NCBI GenBank assembly: GCA_017629985.1
Contig: JAGBWD010000007.1
Span: 1-33,722, forward strand
Length of the DNA stretch: 33,722 nucleotides
From: Alistipes sp.
GTDB lineage: Bacteria > Bacteroidota > Bacteroidia > Bacteroidales > Rikenellaceae
Direction: 5' to 3'
The notes beneath the pieces are model-generated. The model ran no database searches. It was not told the origin of the DNA and was given only the letters and a program-made list of their open reading frames with translations. The position numbers and the translations under genes were made by a program. This document shows, piece by piece, positions 1 through 8,764 of the stretch. How positions within the stretch are numbered: position 1 is the stretch's first letter; every line of letters starts with the position of its first letter.

Positions 1-1
1 C

Positions 2-1699
2 GCAGCAAAGAACTATCAGAACGATAACGACTCTGTATATCGTCTCTTCTACGATACTATCAAGGGTGGTGACTACCGCGCACGTGAGGCTAACGTATAC
101 CGCCTTGCAGAGGTCTCTAACCTCATCATTGACCAGTGTGTAGCACAGGGTGTACCTTTCGCACGTGAGTACGGTGGTTTGTTGGCTAACCGTTCATTCG
201 GTGGTGCGCAGGTATCTCGTACCTTCTATGCTCGTGGTCAGACCGGTCAGCAGCTTCTTTTGGGTGCTTATGCAGCTCTTAACAAGGAGATTGCAGCAGG
301 CTCTGTAAAGTCATACCCACGTCACGAGATGTTGGATGTTGTTGTTGAGAATGGCGAGGCTTGCGGTATCATCGCTCGTAACCTCGTAACAGGTGAGATT
401 GAGCGTCACGGTGCTCACGCTGTAGTTATCGCTACAGGTGGTTACGGTAACGTATTCTTCCTCTCAACTAACGCTATGGCATCTAACGGTTCTGCAGCGT
501 TCCAGTGCTACCGTAAGGGTGCAGGTTTTGCAAACCCTTGCTTTACACAGATTCACCCTACATGTATCCCTGTTCACGGCACACAGCAGTCTAAATTGAC
601 TCTTATGTCGGAGTCTTTGCGTAACGATGGCCGTATCTGGGTTCCAAAGAAGATGGAGGATGTTGAGGCTATCCGCAAGGGTACCAAGAAGCCATCAGAT
701 ATCGCCGAGGCAGATCGCGACTACTACTTGGAGCGCCGCTACCCAGCATTCGGTAACCTCGTGCCACGTGACGTTGCATCACGTGCTGCAAAGGAGCGTT
801 GCGATGCAGGTTATGGTGTAAACGAGACAGGTTTGGCAGTATTCCTCGACTTCAAGACCGCTATCGAGCGTCTTGGTAAGGAGACTATCAAGCAGCGTTA
901 TGGTAACTTGTTTGATATGTACGAGGAGATTACTGACGTAAATCCATACGAGCAGCCAATGCAGATTTTCCCTGCCGTACACTACACTATGGGTGGTATC
1001 TGGGTTGATTACAACCTTATGACTACAATCCCTGGTTTGTACGCTATTGGTGAGGCTAACTTCTCTGACCATGGTGCTAACCGTCTTGGTGCATCAGCTC
1101 TTATGCAGGGCTTGGCAGATGGTTACTTCGTATTGCCTTACACTATCGGTGACTACCTCGCAAAGAAGATTCAGGCTCCAAAGGTATCTACAGATACTCC
1201 TGCTTTCGATGAGGCAGAGAAGGGTGTTCGCGCACGTATCGAGCGTCTGTTCGCTATCAAGGGTAACCAGTCTGTTGATGATATCCACAAGCGCCTAGGT
1301 CTTATCATGTGGGACAACGTAGGTATGGCACGTACCAAGGAGTCTTTGGAGAAGGCTATCGTTGAGATTCAGGCACTTCGCAAGGAGTTCTACAGCGACT
1401 TGAAGCTTGTTGGTGACAACGAGTCATTCAACGTAGAGCTTGAGAAGGCACTCCGCTTGGAGGACTTCTTGGAGCTTGGTGAGCTTATGGCACGTGACGC
1501 CTTGAACCGTGAGGAGTCTTGCGGTGGTCACTTCCGTTCGGAGCATCAGACCGAGGATGGTGAGGCTTTGCGTCACGATGACAAGTTCGCATACGCTGCA
1601 GTTTGGGAGTACAAGGGTATCGACAACGTACCAGAGATGACTATCGAGCAGCTCGACTACGAGTTCGTACACCGCGCACAGCGTAACTACAAAGACTAA
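2..1699 (+). CDS. sdhA: Succinate dehydrogenase/fumarate reductase flavoprotein subunit, 5' truncated by window edge
   Basis: Catalytic FAD subunit of complex II, interconverting fumarate and succinate at the inner membrane. The frame is open from base 2, so the gene starts outside the window. The TTG at 179 is an internal leucine codon and not a start. About 565 residues are visible; long Bacteroidetes members run to roughly 650, so the N-terminal GxGxxG FAD motif is missing. Visible family motifs are [10 protein letters not shown], the FAD-binding segment [21 protein letters not shown] read at about 1050-1110, and the C-terminal [17 protein letters not shown] stretch containing the substrate-site His and Arg. 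sdhB follows after 33 bp, giving the usual A-B order; the cytochrome b subunit is expected upstream. Codon use is strongly biased (GGT, CGT, GAG, AAG), as in highly expressed genes. The direction of the reaction in the cell cannot be told from sequence, so frdA is an equally good name. Confidence 0.96.
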   Translation, partial: AAKNYQNDNDSVYRLFYDTIKGGDYRAREANVYRLAEVSNLIIDQCVAQGVPFAREYGGLLANRSFGGAQVSRTFYARGQTGQQLLLGAYAALNKEIAAGSVKSYPRHEMLDVVVENGEACGIIARNLVTGEIERHGAHAVVIATGGYGNVFFLSTNAMASNGSAAFQCYRKGAGFANPCFTQIHPTCIPVHGTQQSKLTLMSESLRNDGRIWVPKKMEDVEAIRKGTKKPSDIAEADRDYYLERRYPAFGNLVPRDVASRAAKERCDAGYGVNETGLAVFLDFKTAIERLGKETIKQRYGNLFDMYEEITDVNPYEQPMQIFPAVHYTMGGIWVDYNLMTTIPGLYAIGEANFSDHGANRLGASALMQGLADGYFVLPYTIGDYLAKKIQAPKVSTDTPAFDEAEKGVRARIERLFAIKGNQSVDDIHKRLGLIMWDNVGMARTKESLEKAIVEIQALRKEFYSDLKLVGDNESFNVELEKALRLEDFLELGELMARDALNREESCGGHFRSEHQTEDGEALRHDDKFAYAAVWEYKGIDNVPEMTIEQLDYEFVHRAQRNYKD

Positions 1700-1732
1700 T
1701 TTTTGACGTTCAACCTTTAATAAAGAGAGATT

Positions 1733-2476
1733 ATGAATTTTACATTAAAGATATGGCGTCAAAGAGACGCCAAGTCACAGGGTGCTTTCGAGACCTATAA
1801 GGTTGAGAATATCTCTGCGGATACATCATTCCTTGAGATGATGGATATCCTTAACAACGATCTTATCCACGCAGGTAAGGAGCCAGTAGCCTTCGACCAC
1901 GACTGTCGTGAGGGTATCTGTGGTATGTGCTCTATGCACATCAACGGTCATGCACACGGCCCATCACAGGCTGTTACTACATGCCAGATGTATATGCGTA
2001 AGTTCGAGGATGGCTCAACCATCACTATCGAGCCATGGCGCTCTGCAGCCTTCCCAGTAATCCGCGACCTTGTTGTAGATCGTGGTGCTTACGATAAGAT
2101 TCTTCAGGCTGGAGGTTTCGTTTCAGTACGTACTAACTCTGTACCTGATGGTAACGCTATTCCTATTCCAAAGGCTGACGCTGATGAGTCTATGGATGCT
2201 GCTGCTTGCGTAGGTTGTGGTGCTTGTGCTGCTACATGTAAGAATGGTTCTGCAATGTTGTTCGTTGCAGCACGTGTATCATCACTTGCAAAGTTGCCAC
2301 AGGGTCGCGTTGAGGGCGCTCGCCGTGCAAAGGCTATGGTTGCAAAGATGGATGAGCTTGGTTTTGGTAACTGTACTAACACTGGTGCTTGCCAGGCACA
2401 GTGTCCAAAGTCTATCTCTATCGCGCACATCGCTCGTCTTAACCGCGAGTTCCTTGCTGCGAAGCTTCAGGACTAA
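1733..2476 (+). CDS. sdhB: Succinate dehydrogenase/fumarate reductase iron-sulfur subunit
   Basis: Electron-transfer subunit linking the flavoprotein to the membrane cytochrome b; 247 residues, the normal length. Three cysteine clusters are visible. The N-terminal one, [19 protein letters not shown] followed by a further Cys in AVTTC, fits the [2Fe-2S] centre. [14 protein letters not shown] and [14 protein letters not shown] fit the two C-terminal clusters. The protein has no signal peptide, as expected for a subunit on the cytoplasmic face. It is cotranscribed with the flavoprotein gene (33-bp gap) and ends before a strong hairpin with a T tract. It shares the highly biased codon use of sdhA. 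Confidence 0.97.
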   Translation: MNFTLKIWRQRDAKSQGAFETYKVENISADTSFLEMMDILNNDLIHAGKEPVAFDHDCREGICGMCSMHINGHAHGPSQAVTTCQMYMRKFEDGSTITIEPWRSAAFPVIRDLVVDRGAYDKILQAGGFVSVRTNSVPDGNAIPIPKADADESMDAAACVGCGACAATCKNGSAMLFVAARVSSLAKLPQGRVEGARRAKAMVAKMDELGFGNCTNTGACQAQCPKSISIAHIARLNREFLAAKLQD

Positions 2477-2492
2477 TAACATCTTGTTATAA

Positions 2493-2508
2493 GAGACCTC
2501 TATGGTCT
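2493..2508. other. Small hairpin after sdhB
   Basis: GAGACC and GGTCTC form a perfect 6-bp stem with a 4-nt loop just before the main terminator. It could stabilise the 3' end of the sdhAB message. It has no T tract of its own, so I do not call it a terminator. Confidence 0.4.
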
Positions 2509-2514
2509 CACGAT

Positions 2515-2551
2515 AAAAACCACCGATGGGTATTCCCATTGGTGGTTTTTT
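2515..2551. terminator. Bidirectional intrinsic terminator between convergent sdhB and HAD genes
   Basis: A stem of about 16 bp (AAAAACCACCGATGGG, loop TATT, then the complementary arm with one G-T pair) is flanked by an A run on the left and a T run on the right. It can therefore stop transcription from both sdhAB and the minus-strand operon that ends at 2604. Confidence 0.88.
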
Positions 2552-2603
2552 CATGTCGTGGTTACGTCTAACCGCTCTAATATCTAATAAGTGTAGACTC
2601 TCT

Positions 2604-2996
2604 CTAATCGCTAATCACTCCATGTCGCTTCAGGAGCTTGTCTACCTTTGCCCAGTCTACAACATGGTGGCGTACGCCATCGAGAAACATTATGGGACAC
2701 CCCAGCGCGGCATCGTCTATGTAGTAGTCGGCATATACCTTTGGAGACTCTGTCCATGCCCTCTGCTCGGGGTTTCGGTTTACTCCCCATAGCTTTATGT
2801 CGTGGCGCTCAAACCAGCGACAGGCATCCTCCAGCAGCTCGCCACTACGCATGGTGTGGAGTATCAATCTATGTCCCTGTGACTGCATCCTTCGGAGTGT
2901 CTGCGCGGCACCCTCAACATCCATACCCACCGTGGGGTAGTCATGCTCTACACATGTGCCGTCAAAGTCTACGGCAATAATAAGTGACCTTTTCAT
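2604..2996 (-). CDS. Small HAD-superfamily hydrolase
   Basis: Predicted cytoplasmic phosphatase-like enzyme of 130 residues. The HAD motif I reads VDFDGT (nucleophile Asp10, acid/base Asp12). LILHTMRSGE fits motif II, and a late YYIDDAALG fits the metal-binding acidic motif IV. The frame runs open further upstream, but that part lies inside the tyrosine kinase gene and reads as low-complexity shadow. The ATG at 2996, 5 bp after the kinase stop, is the sensible start. It is the last gene of the kinase/export operon, so a role in undoing or tuning phosphorylation linked to polysaccharide export is possible. That role is inference; the substrate is unknown and small HAD proteins usually act on small phosphorylated metabolites. 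Confidence 0.85.
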   Translation of the reverse strand: MKRSLIIAVDFDGTCVEHDYPTVGMDVEGAAQTLRRMQSQGHRLILHTMRSGELLEDACRWFERHDIKLWGVNRNPEQRAWTESPKVYADYYIDDAALGCPIMFLDGVRHHVVDWAKVDKLLKRHGVISD

Positions 2997-3001
2997 AACT
3001 A

Positions 3002-5401
3002 TTAACCTTTTCCTCTTATTAGCTTCGTTATCCTCTCCTTTAGTGACGGCTTCTCGGTGTCGTTGAGGTAGCCGTAGCCGTAACCATAGCCATAGCCATA
3101 TGAACGCTTTGTGGCAGTAACGCCATTGAGAACTACGCACATGTTGTGGAACTTCTTGTCGCGGTATAGCTGCTCTATATCGGGGAGATGTCGGCGGTCA
3201 AGATTTCCCTGACGAATGACATATATCGTAAGGTCTACCAGACGGTCAATAATCATAGCATCGGCAACAGCCATGGCAGGTACGCTGTCGAGGATTATAT
3301 AGTCGTATCGTGGGCGTAGCTCTGCGATAAGCTCATCCATGCGTTGCGAGAGAAGCATCTCCGCGGGGTTTGGGGGCTGTGGCCCCGAGAATATAAAGTC
3401 GAGGTTGGGGCCTATGTCGCTTGCGATGATTATCTCATCGAGGGTGGCGATGCCTCCTGTGAGGTAGCTTGTCAAACCTCGGCGGTCGTTGCCATGTCCC
3501 TGGCTCTTGGATAGTGTGCGGCGGCGTAGGTCTATGTCGATAACCAATACGTGCTGCCCCGAGGCGGCGAGCGTAGCTGCAAGATTTGTAGATACGAAGG
3601 TTTTGCCGCTGTGTGGTATTGACGAGGTGGTCATGATAACCTTTATCCTACCATCTATAGACATGAAACCGATATTGGTGCGCATCATGCGGAAGGCCTC
3701 CGATATGGCGCTACGGCTATCATCTTGTACCACAATGCCATCTCCTTTATGCCCCTTATGTTGTGGAATATCACCTATGAAGGGCATCGAGAGAGCCTCC
3801 TCTATGTCGTGACGAGAGCGTACCTTGGTGTCGAGAATCTCACGAAGGTATAGCAGTGCCATGGGTATCAACAACCCCAATATAAAGGCTACGGCAATCA
3901 CAGCCATAGGGCTAGGAGTTATCTGCTTATCGCTACCGTAGGCAGGGTCTATTATTCGGGCGTTGCTCTCTGCCGTGGCCCCCATCAAGGCGTTCTCCTC
4001 GAGCTTCGTGAGCAGGTAGATATATAGCTCCTCCTTTACCTTCTGCTGTCGCGCCTTGGAGAGTAGCTCCTTCTCCTTTGTTGGGGAGCTGTATATTCGT
4101 CTGTCGGCTACGCTCTGCTGCTTTGCAAGTTGCGATATCTGGAGCTTAAGACCCTCGATATGTGATTGTAACGATGATAGTATTGCGGTATGTAGGTTGT
4201 TGATGCGGTTTGCTAGCTCTATTATCGTGGGGTTTCTGTCGCTTGCAGAGCCACATAAGCGTTGGTACGTGAGTAGTGCGGTGTTATACTGCTCCACTTG
4301 CGTTGCAAGGGGTGTCGATGCACCACTCATGGAGATTGTCGAGGCGGGGATTAGCGAGTGCTGGTTGTTGGGGTCACGGAGCAAGTTAAGGATATACTCC
4401 GCCATCTCTAGGTTCCCCTGTAGCGATAGTCTGCTCTCCTTCAGCTGCTTTATCTCCTCGGCACTCAACGATGCCTCTATCTCGGGGCTGTAGATGAGGT
4501 TCTGTTGCTTGAATGTCGCTATGTCGCCATCGGCAATGTTAAGCTCGTTGCCTAGGGTCGCCAGACGCTCGCTGATAAACCTCTCGGTGAGGTTGGATAT
4601 GCTCTGCTTATCCTCTATGGCATCTACGTTATATGCCTCGATGATGCCATTTATGATATTCTCGGCACGTAGCGGCACGGGGTCTATCATCTTGAGGGTT
4701 ATGATGGATGATTGCTTATCTGCAATCTCACATGTTAGCCTCTTGCGATACTCCTCCACGCTCTCGTTTAGCGACATCTTGAGAACCTCCACGCTTATCT
4801 CCTTACCCTTGTGGTAGTGGGGTGTTGCTATGGTGGTAATCTCGCCAATGGGTGTTGCTATGGTGTCGCCTATATTTGCTGTAGCCTCGTAGTCGTAGCT
4901 CTGGCCACCTTGTGTAAAGTGTGTGAGGTATATCTTGTCGCCATGTGTGGTATACCTAAATGTGACACTCTCGGTGGGTGTGCCATCTATAATCTCCACC
5001 ATGATTGGGGTGCGCCCATATAGGTCTACGTTGCGTAGTCCCTGCTTTGTGGTGTAGCGCGATGTGAGGTCGTACCTCATAGCCACCTGCTCCATGATAT
5101 GTCGCGATTTGAAGATGTGTAGCTCGTTATCTACCGAGCGATGACCCATATTGCCAACAAGGTCGCTGAAGGCCGTTAAATCGCTGCTGGAACCCTTCTT
5201 GGAGTCCTTTACAAGCACTGTTGCTGTGCGCTGATATAGTGGAGCCTTATAGCCTAGGTAGATGAGTGCTATGCAGAGGCACACCACAGCAGATATTAAA
5301 AACCAATACCAGTTGCTACGAACTATATATAGGATATCTGCTAGTGTGAGGCTGTAGATTGTTGCCTCGCCACTACCTCTTTGCTGGTTGGACTCTATCA
5401 T
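3002..5401 (-). CDS. Wzc-like polysaccharide co-polymerase with C-terminal tyrosine kinase (BY-kinase)
   Basis: Inner-membrane protein (799 aa) that controls chain length and export of surface polysaccharide and autophosphorylates on tyrosine. After a short cytoplasmic N-terminus there is a membrane segment (about 25-50), a periplasmic Wzz-type region with long coiled coils (about 60-480), a second membrane segment (about 500-525) and a cytoplasmic ATPase. The ATPase shows Walker A SSIPHSGKTF (Lys600), Walker A' VLVIDIDLRRR (about 620) and Walker B YDYIILDSVPA (about 704). Near the C-terminus is a YGYGYGYGYGY tract, the expected autophosphorylation cluster. The ATG at 5401, 8 bp after the export lipoprotein stop, is chosen. 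The longer frame to 5578 would overlap that gene by 169 bp and adds unlikely sequence. No glycosyltransferases, flippase or polymerase are nearby. Confidence 0.92.
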   Translation of the reverse strand: MIESNQQRGSGEATIYSLTLADILYIVRSNWYWFLISAVVCLCIALIYLGYKAPLYQRTATVLVKDSKKGSSSDLTAFSDLVGNMGHRSVDNELHIFKSRHIMEQVAMRYDLTSRYTTKQGLRNVDLYGRTPIMVEIIDGTPTESVTFRYTTHGDKIYLTHFTQGGQSYDYEATANIGDTIATPIGEITTIATPHYHKGKEISVEVLKMSLNESVEEYRKRLTCEIADKQSSIITLKMIDPVPLRAENIINGIIEAYNVDAIEDKQSISNLTERFISERLATLGNELNIADGDIATFKQQNLIYSPEIEASLSAEEIKQLKESRLSLQGNLEMAEYILNLLRDPNNQHSLIPASTISMSGASTPLATQVEQYNTALLTYQRLCGSASDRNPTIIELANRINNLHTAILSSLQSHIEGLKLQISQLAKQQSVADRRIYSSPTKEKELLSKARQQKVKEELYIYLLTKLEENALMGATAESNARIIDPAYGSDKQITPSPMAVIAVAFILGLLIPMALLYLREILDTKVRSRHDIEEALSMPFIGDIPQHKGHKGDGIVVQDDSRSAISEAFRMMRTNIGFMSIDGRIKVIMTTSSIPHSGKTFVSTNLAATLAASGQHVLVIDIDLRRRTLSKSQGHGNDRRGLTSYLTGGIATLDEIIIASDIGPNLDFIFSGPQPPNPAEMLLSQRMDELIAELRPRYDYIILDSVPAMAVADAMIIDRLVDLTIYVIRQGNLDRRHLPDIEQLYRDKKFHNMCVVLNGVTATKRSYGYGYGYGYGYLNDTEKPSLKERITKLIRGKG
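3069..3098 (-). repeat. Hexanucleotide tandem repeat coding the Gly-Tyr tail of the kinase
   Basis: Five consecutive 6-bp units (TAGCCG/TAGCCA/TAACCA on the plus strand) encode five Gly-Tyr pairs after an initial Tyr. The units differ only slightly. Gain or loss of a unit by slippage would keep the frame and change the number of phosphorylatable tyrosines. Confidence 0.8.
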
Positions 5402-5409
5402 AGGAATTA

Positions 5410-6201
5410 TTATTTGACTAGGGTGATGACAAGTGTCGCAAGAGATATTGATGTGGAGGCTAGGGATATCCAAAATGAGCGATTTTGGTCTACCTCGGCT
5501 GTGGCAGCCTTGAACCTGTTGGGGCTTACGATGACTATGTCGTTTGGTTGAAGGTAGTAGCAGGGCGATGAAAAGCACTCCGCACTACGTAGGTCTACTC
5601 TTGTGATAAGGTTTTTGCCATCCCTTTCGCGTATCACGGCAACACTCTTGCGATTGCCAAAGATGGTCATGTCGCCAGCTAGTGCAAGTGCCTCAAAAAT
5701 AGTTAGTTGGTCGCGGTTGATATTGTAGCGACCTGGCCTACTAACCTCTCCCACGATAGATATGGTGAGGTCTGCAAAGCGCACATTGACCGAAGGGTCA
5801 TCTATATATCCAGCAGTGCGAATTCTCTCCTCTATGGCGCTCTCTAGTTGCTGCCGCGTGAGGTTGTTACACTCCACCCTGCCAATTATGGGTAGGGTGA
5901 TAAAACCCTCCTTGTCGATGGTCAGTACCTGAAGGTTGTTCTGCGATATTGTAGCTGATGAGCCTGTGGTAGATAGGGCGTTATAGCCTGTGGATGAGTT
6001 AAATGGCGCTGCAAGCTCGGGGTTTTTGCTGTTTACCACCACGGTAATCTGGTCGAAGGGCTTTAGGCGTATGAGGTAGTCCTCGGGTATGGCCACCTCG
6101 GCCCCCGTTGCTGCATCCTGAATGTAGAGTACGTTGCGCTGCGCGTCACATCCACATAGGATGATTATCAAAGGTAGTATGATACGGCTTATGAGTCTCA
6201 T
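5410..6201 (-). CDS. Wza-like polysaccharide export outer-membrane lipoprotein
   Basis: Outer-membrane or periplasmic partner of the Wzc-like kinase in polysaccharide export; 263 aa, shorter than enterobacterial Wza (about 360 aa) but typical for Bacteroidetes. A lipoprotein signal ends in LCGC with Cys18 as the lipidated residue. Residues about 40-140 form the Poly_export region (RLKPFDQITVVV, then GFITLPIIGRVE). An SLBB-like domain follows (SIVGEVSRPGRYNI). A hydrophobic stretch near the C-terminus (SLASTSISLATLVITLV) could span the membrane as an amphipathic or transmembrane helix. It is followed after 8 bp by the kinase gene and lies 96 bp downstream of the response regulator gene; no convincing promoter is visible in that gap. 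Confidence 0.92.
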   Translation of the reverse strand: MRLISRIILPLIIILCGCDAQRNVLYIQDAATGAEVAIPEDYLIRLKPFDQITVVVNSKNPELAAPFNSSTGYNALSTTGSSATISQNNLQVLTIDKEGFITLPIIGRVECNNLTRQQLESAIEERIRTAGYIDDPSVNVRFADLTISIVGEVSRPGRYNINRDQLTIFEALALAGDMTIFGNRKSVAVIRERDGKNLITRVDLRSAECFSSPCYYLQPNDIVIVSPNRFKAATAEVDQNRSFWISLASTSISLATLVITLVK

Positions 6202-6297
6202 CTGTTTGCAATCTTTTGATGCTTCCAGTAAGCAAAAAGAGTGCCATGTGATTGCAACAAGATGGAGCGTAACCTATGTGGTTTGGTGGGTGTAGGG

Positions 6298-7074
6298 TTA
6301 GTTATTGTCGAGCCACTCTAGGAAGTCGGAGGTGCGGCTGCGGCTCACGATAACATCCTCCTCGGTGTGGGGTGTTAGGTGTAGCTTGAGGCGTGTTCCT
6401 AGGTGTTTAGATATGTTCTCTATGTAGTTGATGGATACTATGTAGCTGCGCGACACGCGAAAGAAGATTTTTGGGTCGAGCATCTCCTGTACGGTGTCCA
6501 ACGAGTAGTCCAAAAGACGTCTAGAGCCGTTGCGAATTACGGCATAGGTACTCTTATCCTCCGAGTAGCAGTATGCAATCTCCTCCACGGGGATTATGAG
6601 AATCTTCTCGCCCATCTTCACTATGAAACGCCTCTTATACTCCCTATCTTTTGGCGCACCCGCCTTGGTGACCATATCCACAAGGGTCTCAATGTTTGGC
6701 GTAGATTGCTGCGATATACGCTCCTTGCAACGCTCCCAGGCGCGGCGCATGTCGCTCTCGGTTATCGGCTTTAGGAGGTAGTCGAGGGTATTGACCCTGA
6801 AGGCGTTGATGGCATAGTTGTCGTATGCGGTGGTTATTATCACCTGCGCCTTTACCTCCACCTTGTCGAAGATGTCGAAGCATACTCCGTCCGATAGCTC
6901 AACATCAAGAAATATGACATCGGCACCCTGTGGATTCTCCTCGAGCCACTTTACTGTTGAACGTACCGAGGTGAGAGTCATGACAATACGACTATCGTCA
7001 CAACACTTCTCAATGAGTTTCTTGATGTTTACCTGTGCAGGTATCTCGTCCTCTACAATAAGTACCTTTATCAT
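6298..7074 (-). CDS. LytTR-family response regulator
   Basis: DNA-binding response regulator, 258 aa. The receiver domain (about 1-120) has the acidic pocket EDE at 8-10, phosphoacceptor Asp57 in VIFLDVEL and the conserved Lys102 in LLKP. A C-terminal LytTR DNA-binding domain follows (about 150-255), with RRFIVKMGEKILIIPVEEIAY and the FFRVSRSYIVSINYI segment typical of the fold. Its start overlaps the kinase stop by 4 bp (ATGA), so the two are translationally coupled. Direct targets are unknown. The downstream export genes and the divergent sugar-utilisation operon are the nearest candidates. Confidence 0.95.
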   Translation of the reverse strand: MIKVLIVEDEIPAQVNIKKLIEKCCDDSRIVMTLTSVRSTVKWLEENPQGADVIFLDVELSDGVCFDIFDKVEVKAQVIITTAYDNYAINAFRVNTLDYLLKPITESDMRRAWERCKERISQQSTPNIETLVDMVTKAGAPKDREYKRRFIVKMGEKILIIPVEEIAYCYSEDKSTYAVIRNGSRRLLDYSLDTVQEMLDPKIFFRVSRSYIVSINYIENISKHLGTRLKLHLTPHTEEDVIVSRSRTSDFLEWLDNN

Positions 7075-8462
7075 ACTATCGGAAGTTTTACTATAAATTC
7101 ACTCTTGCTCTTTTCTACGATTATGTCGCGTCCTGCAACATCGAGATATTGCTGACGTATGTTCGCCAAACCTAGGTGTGTGGATGGTTGTCCATGGCTG
7201 CGCAACTGTAGGTTGTTGCGTGTTTCGATATATCCATCCTTGCTCGTTATAGTCACACGTAGGGGCATCTCCGCGCTTACAATATTATGCTTTGCGGCAT
7301 TCTCCACAAGTAGCTGCAGCGAGCATGGCACTACATAGTTGTTTAGCTGCTCGTGGTCGATATCTATCTCAAATAGCATACCTTCTGTGAATCGCTCCTT
7401 CAGCAAATCTATATATTTCATCGTAAACTCCAGCTCCTCGCTCACCTTTACAAGGCTCTTTTGGTCGTTATTGAGCATGTAGCGATATATGTCAGCAAAT
7501 TTGTGAATAAAGGCGCTGGCACGCTCCGTCTCCTGCTCCTGAACAAGGTAGTCGAGGATGCCGAGAGAGTTGAAGAGGAAGTGGGGTGTTATCTGCTGCT
7601 TAAGACGCTCGTAGCTATACTCCGAGCGGTGCTTTAGCTCACGCTCCTCGCGAAGCTCACGCTGCGAGGCTATGTATATCATCGCAAAGTAGCATAACGT
7701 CATGACTATAAGGTCGATAAGTAGCGAAGCGGAGAGTATGCGAATGAACTCCTTGAAGCCTGTTGAGGAGTTGTTGAAGGTGGGAATATCGAAGTATATT
7801 ATGGCGGTAATGGCGAGGGATATCATCAGCGTAGAGGCGAATATCACCACCCACAATTTGTAGTCGCCCTTGTGTCGTAGTATGTCGCGTTTGGGGGTGG
7901 TGCGCATGGTAAGGGCGATGTTTCCCGCAAGGAGTGTCAATAGTGCCCAGCTGTTGCCAAGAATCTCTAAAATATTCTCCAAAACAGCACCCTCGGGGAA
8001 TATCTCTGCGCGGTCCATTACTATATACCCCATGCGGAGTATCAAAATGGAGAGCGCTATGCCCACTATGTTAGAGGTGGAAAAGGCAAAGTTTTGGTCT
8101 CTATTTCTAAAGCGCTTTGCGCGCTTTGTAAGCAAGTCTGTGGTCAGTCCCAGCAACATTGTCACGATGAACGTGGAGAGCGCTGGGGCGAGGTAGGAGT
8201 TGGGGATGATGCTGCTCATAGGCTCCTGTAGCCATGTTCCGAAGACATATCCTAACAGCGTGGTAACCATGGTCATAATGGTCATCAGCTCCACACGTAC
8301 ATTGTTCCTCATCGACACCACAATTACCATGGTTATTGTGAGTATCGTGAGCAGGATGTCATCGTAATACTCTAGCGCACGGCTGATGATTGCAACGCCA
8401 AAGTGAAGCGTAGCAAAAAGTATAATTATGACAAAATTATGTATGTTGCGGAGGTTTACCAT
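7071..8462 (-). CDS. LytS/YehU-type sensor histidine kinase
   Basis: Integral-membrane sensor kinase, 463 aa. The N-terminal half has about six to eight hydrophobic segments. It is followed by a charged linker and a His_kinase (PF06580-like) domain with QQITPHFLFNSLG, where His294 is the expected phosphorylation site, then LQLLVENAAKHN (N box) and THLGLANIRQQYL (G box). The frame opens at 8498, but codons before 8462 overlap the promoter: the TTG at 8498 is the -33 box itself. The ATG at 8462 is therefore chosen, which makes the transcript nearly leaderless. The partner regulator overlaps by 4 bp. No periplasmic sensor domain of recognisable type is visible, so the signal is unknown and may be sensed within the membrane. 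Confidence 0.93.
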   Translation of the reverse strand: MVNLRNIHNFVIIILFATLHFGVAIISRALEYYDDILLTILTITMVIVVSMRNNVRVELMTIMTMVTTLLGYVFGTWLQEPMSSIIPNSYLAPALSTFIVTMLLGLTTDLLTKRAKRFRNRDQNFAFSTSNIVGIALSILILRMGYIVMDRAEIFPEGAVLENILEILGNSWALLTLLAGNIALTMRTTPKRDILRHKGDYKLWVVIFASTLMISLAITAIIYFDIPTFNNSSTGFKEFIRILSASLLIDLIVMTLCYFAMIYIASQRELREERELKHRSEYSYERLKQQITPHFLFNSLGILDYLVQEQETERASAFIHKFADIYRYMLNNDQKSLVKVSEELEFTMKYIDLLKERFTEGMLFEIDIDHEQLNNYVVPCSLQLLVENAAKHNIVSAEMPLRVTITSKDGYIETRNNLQLRSHGQPSTHLGLANIRQQYLDVAGRDIIVEKSKSEFIVKLPIV

Positions 8463-8468
8463 ATTTTG

Positions 8469-8498
8469 CAAATTTAGCGATAAAAATGGAAAAATCAA
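8469..8498 (-). promoter_or_regulatory. Promoter of the kinase/regulator operon
   Basis: On the minus strand TTG (8498-8496), a 19-bp spacer and TAAATTTG (8476-8469) match the Bacteroidetes sigma consensus TTG-N19-21-TAnnTTTG. Only 6 nt separate the -7 box from the ATG at 8462, so transcription should begin at or within a base or two of the start codon. Confidence 0.75.
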
Positions 8499-8538
8499 AA
8501 TTTATGTGTTTGTGTTAGCCATGGCCAAAGTTGAGGTA

Positions 8539-8553
8539 GATGACATAGTCATC
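8539..8553. promoter_or_regulatory. Perfect inverted repeat in the divergent intergenic region
   Basis: GATGAC-ATA-GTCATC is a perfect 6+3+6 palindrome about 40 bp upstream of the kinase promoter and about 90 bp upstream of the sugar-operon promoter. It has the size of a dimeric activator or repressor site. It is unlike the direct-repeat sites usually bound by LytTR regulators. The rest of 8554-8639 shows nothing but a 22-codon minus-strand reading frame of doubtful reality. Confidence 0.35.
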
Positions 8554-8639
8554 ACTCTGCGATTGATGAAGCATATCTCCCATTCGGTAGTAGAATAGTG
8601 CAACTCGTCAAAGTAAATCTACATTTTGTCTTCGAATGT

Positions 8640-8670
8640 TTGGCTGTATGGTAAATTTTTGCAATATTTG
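8640..8670 (+). promoter_or_regulatory. Promoter of the Sus-like starch operon
   Basis: TTG (8640-8642), a 20-bp spacer and AATATTTG (8663-8670) match the Bacteroidetes promoter with one deviation in the -7 box. The message would start near 8676, giving a leader of about 90 nt before the transporter gene. No comparable promoter is seen before susC, so the transporter gene is probably first in the operon. Confidence 0.6.
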
Positions 8671-8677
8671 TAGTGTT

Positions 8678-8693
8678 ATAACTGTATAGTTAT
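8678..8693 (+). promoter_or_regulatory. Inverted repeat at the start of the starch-operon leader
   Basis: ATAACT-GTAT-AGTTAT is a perfect palindrome at the predicted transcript start. It could be an operator overlapping the start site or a 5' hairpin protecting the message. Confidence 0.35.
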
Positions 8694-8764
8694 GCAAAAA
8701 GTTAATGGCTGAATATTTCAGAAGAGGTAACTCTCGATAACAAACGGAACAAACAATAAATTTT

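Noticed and set aside
179-181. TTG at 179 as start of the flavoprotein
   Set aside because: The frame is open to the window edge and the upstream residues ([20 protein letters not shown]) are typical of the family.
2997-3140. 48-residue extension of the HAD protein
   Set aside because: It is the other frame of the Gly-Tyr repeat of the kinase and reads as LWLWLRLRL-type low-complexity sequence.
5402-5578. 59-residue N-terminal extension of the tyrosine kinase
   Set aside because: It lies wholly within the export-lipoprotein gene and its tail gap, is unlike kinase N-termini, and the ATG at 5401 follows the upstream stop by 8 bp.
8500-8570. 22-codon minus-strand frame (MGDMLHQSQSDDYVIYLNFGHG) before the kinase promoter
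   Set aside because: No promoter or known family; it overlaps the palindrome, and so short a frame can arise by chance. It may be a gene remnant.
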